From contig SFMU01000006.1 of the NCBI GenBank assembly GCA_004552965.1, positions 1 through 53,978 on the forward strand: a stretch of DNA of 53,978 bases, given 5' to 3'. Source of the DNA: Bacteroidales bacterium (GTDB taxonomy: Bacteria; Bacteroidota; Bacteroidia; Bacteroidales; UBA932). This document shows, in pieces, positions 52,641-53,978 of the stretch. Under the pieces are notes generated by a model that had not been told where the DNA came from, searched no databases, and saw only the letters and a program-made list of their open reading frames with translations. How positions within the stretch are numbered: the stretch's first letter is position 1; every line of letters begins with the position of its first letter. Both the position numbers and the translations under genes were made by a program.

Positions 52641-53339
52641 ATGAGAAAGATTGTTTTGGGAATAGCGCTTCTGGGAATGCTTGCGGGCGCTTGCGGACGG
52701 GTTTCCGAGTCGAAGAAGACAGAGGAGGAGCCTTTCACCGAACTTCTGGGAGAATTGGAGCCTGGGAGTCTCGGGGATTCGGTCATGGTCTACATAGGGA
52801 ACGGGGAAGATGACACTGTTGCCACCTATCCGATTCTGGACGACATGTTTGCCGTCATCCTGAAGACGGACAGGATGAAGGCCGGCAGCATCATGATAAA
52901 GTACGACGAAGGAATATCCTCAGGTTTTTTTATCCCCGAAGGTGGGAAAATCCGCATCCGGATGGACCGTGAAGGTCGTGTCAGGATTGACCATGAAACC
53001 AAAAAGAGCAGCCTGACCAAAGAATACGTCACACTTTCCGAGGAATCGGACAGACTGTATTACGGACTTATCAGGCAGAGGGACTCGGTAGCAAAGGCAG
53101 AGGGGCTCACCGGAGAGAGATATGACAGTCTGGATGCTTCTTTTGAGAAGGTTTTCAATGAACGGACGATGGAGCAGTCGCTTGAAGTGCTGAAAAAGCA
53201 TCCCGATGATGTGCTGGGAGTCCTTGCGATCAAGAATATGCTGTCGGCCGGCGGTGCGTCCAAGGCGCGGGAAATGATCGGATGCCTCAGTGAAGAGGCA
53301 AGGAATCACCCATCGTTGCCGGATAGTCTGAAGTTCTGA
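52641..53339 (+). CDS. DUF4369 lipoprotein without a thioredoxin domain
   Basis: The 232-residue lipoprotein has cysteine 18 (LAGAC) and a DUF4369-like beta domain at about 35-125 (GFFIPEGGKIRIRMD). A helical segment follows (about 130-230; YGLIRQRDSVAKAEG, LEVLKKHPDDVLGVLAIKN). In most Bacteroidetes proteins of this type a thioredoxin/TlpA domain follows, but here the protein stops just where that domain should begin, and tRNA-Leu comes directly after. The start at 52641 is chosen over in-frame codons inside rodA because it exposes the lipobox. Loss of the C-terminal domain is inferred from family layout. Confidence 0.75.
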   Translation: MRKIVLGIALLGMLAGACGRVSESKKTEEEPFTELLGELEPGSLGDSVMVYIGNGEDDTVATYPILDDMFAVILKTDRMKAGSIMIKYDEGISSGFFIPEGGKIRIRMDREGRVRIDHETKKSSLTKEYVTLSEESDRLYYGLIRQRDSVAKAEGLTGERYDSLDASFEKVFNERTMEQSLEVLKKHPDDVLGVLAIKNMLSAGGASKAREMIGCLSEEARNHPSLPDSLKF

Positions 53340-53348
53340 TTTTTTTGT

Positions 53349-53356
53349 TATCTTTG
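53349..53356 (+). promoter_or_regulatory. -7 element of tRNA-Leu
   Basis: TATCTTTG matches TAnnTTTG and lies 8 nt before the tRNA 5' end. No -33 TTTG is clear. Confidence 0.6.
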
Positions 53357-53364
53357 CGATTCAA

Positions 53365-53449
53365 GCCTTGGTGGTGAAATGGTAGACACGAGGGACTTAA
53401 AATCCCTTGGACAGCAATGTCCGTGCGGGTTCGATTCCCGCCCGAGGCA
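53365..53449 (+). tRNA. tRNA-Leu (TAA anticodon)
   Basis: The 85-nt class II tRNA has acceptor GCCTTGG/CCGAGGC, anticodon stem AGGGA/TCCCT around CTTAAAA (anticodon TAA), a long variable arm and a canonical T arm GCGGG-TTCGATT-CCCGC. Discriminator A at 53449. The two bases after it are CC, not a full CCA. Confidence 0.95.
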
Positions 53450-53455
53450 CCTTAG

Positions 53456-53494
53456 AAAGAGCTAACTGTTTGTTTTCAACGGTTAGCTCTTTTT
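53456..53494 (+). terminator. Terminator after tRNA-Leu
   Basis: GAGCTAAC (53459-53466) pairs with GTTAGCTC (53482-53489), followed by five T. It closes the tRNA unit. Confidence 0.85.
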
Positions 53495-53633
53495 GTGTCT
53501 CTATTTTTGGCGACATTTAGCAAGCTTACTTACGAAGAAGTATTGTGCTGCGATCAATCTTCACATTCTTGACATCCGCACAAATCTTCATAAACAGCAA
53601 GTCGCTTTATTATCAACTGGTCCATCGAATGCT
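53495..53633. other. AT-rich gap after tRNA-Leu, no supported gene
   Basis: A 23-codon minus-strand reading frame (53554-53625) starting MDQLIIKRLAVYEDLCGCQE follows the DUF3791 stop by 8 nt. It has a CGCQEC cysteine cluster but is too short to support as a gene. Nothing else is seen. Confidence 0.4.
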
Positions 53634-53858
53634 TTAGTTCTGGTATTCCCTGACTAATTCTTCAACAATGTAATTGTCCCCATAAAGGTACAGACCAGTC
53701 TTCTCGTCATGAAAACGCCGACATGTATTGCTCTTATAGAAGATATCCAGTGCATCCGTCAATGAGATGTGGAAGCGCTCGGACATTTTAACCACGATAC
53801 AACCTATCCGATTCCAGCGGATGATATTGCGTACTTGTCTATGTTCTTCTGCACTCAT
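53634..53858 (-). CDS. DUF3791-domain protein
   Basis: The 74-residue protein has the DUF3791 pattern: an N-terminal helix (EEHRQVRNIIRWNRIGCIVV), then FHISLTDALDIFYKS and DEKTGLYLYGDNYIVEELV near the end. DUF3791 genes are usually found as small partners of DUF3990 genes, whose products have a fold related to ADP-ribosyltransferases, in an arrangement like a toxin-antitoxin pair. The start overlaps the stop of the upstream gene as ATGA. Base composition is more AT-rich than in the mre region, and the pair sits beside tRNA-Leu, so it may have been acquired. The role is inferred from family context. Confidence 0.78.
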   Translation of the reverse strand: MSAEEHRQVRNIIRWNRIGCIVVKMSERFHISLTDALDIFYKSNTCRRFHDEKTGLYLYGDNYIVEELVREYQN

Positions 53859-53978
53859 AATTCAATAACCTCCTTGAAAGAAATATACTTTTCAATGACT
53901 CCCTGATTCAGGATACAGATCTGGTTGTTTGGCTGATGTTCAGAAAGACGGACAAGTGCCGTCTCTTCGTCCATCAGG
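53855..53978 (-). CDS. C-terminal end of a probable DUF3990-type protein
   Basis: Only the last 40 residues are in the window; the gene continues past the right edge. They include DEETALVRLSEHQPNNQICI and end FKEVIEL. The pattern NNQICI...Q.VI...I.F resembles the C-terminus of DUF3990 proteins, and the coupled DUF3791 gene (ATGA overlap) supports this. With so little sequence the family call is tentative. If correct, this is the putative ADP-ribosyltransferase-like member of the pair. Confidence 0.5.
   Translation of the reverse strand, partial: LMDEETALVRLSEHQPNNQICILNQGVIEKYISFKEVIEL

Overview
The window is a piece of chromosome from a member of the phylum Bacteroidota, most likely an order Bacteroidales gut bacterium with a fairly G+C-rich genome (about 55% by eye). 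The evidence is a SusC/SusD pair, many lipoproteins with short N-terminal lipoboxes, BACON, PKD-like, DUF4843, NVEAL and DUF3109 families, promoters of the Bacteroidetes type (TTTG about 20 nt upstream of TAnnTTTG), and almost no Shine-Dalgarno sequences. There is no rRNA, CRISPR array, IS element or recognisable origin. No gene-free stretch exceeds 300 bases.

Layout. Positions 1-1876 hold two six-bladed beta-propeller lipoproteins and an NVEAL peptide gene. A convergent GH9 cellulase/deacetylase fusion (1849-4518) follows, then ispF, a sodium:solute symporter and tRNA-Gln/tRNA-Met. Next come a lone fumarate reductase/succinate dehydrogenase cytochrome b gene and a TrpB2-type gene. Positions 9420-23484 form one operon: susC, susD, DUF4843, PKD-like lipoprotein, a zinc metalloprotease, an active-site-dead paralogue of that protease, and a BACON lipoprotein. 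It resembles peptide-importing Sus loci more than glycan loci. CotH-kinase and alpha/alpha-toroid lipoproteins follow (23737-27045).

Positions 27207-37495 are mixed housekeeping: a coiled-coil membrane protein, hemW, a small membrane protein, DUF2007, GH43, DUF3109, a catalytically degenerate M16 peptidase homologue, a TPR protein and a U32 protein. Positions 37609-52639 are mainly cell envelope: a lipoprotein, prmC, ddl and PBP1A on the minus strand; topA and an Lrp regulator on the plus strand; ispD; and the rod-shape operon mreB-mreC-mreD-mrdA-rodA. A truncated DUF4369 lipoprotein and tRNA-Leu(TAA) end the conserved block. Beyond the tRNA the DNA becomes AT-rich and carries a DUF3791 gene coupled to a probable DUF3990-type gene, which looks like the edge of an island.

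The most unusual signal is genome-scale rather than a gene. The word GAATAT/ATATTC occurs a little over 100 times, often inside the longer word GGCATATTC/GAATATGCC (at least 19 copies). It appears in all reading frames, on both strands and between genes, and it overrides the usual codon choice. The second is the translationally coupled pair of an intact zinc protease and a pseudoprotease in the Sus operon.
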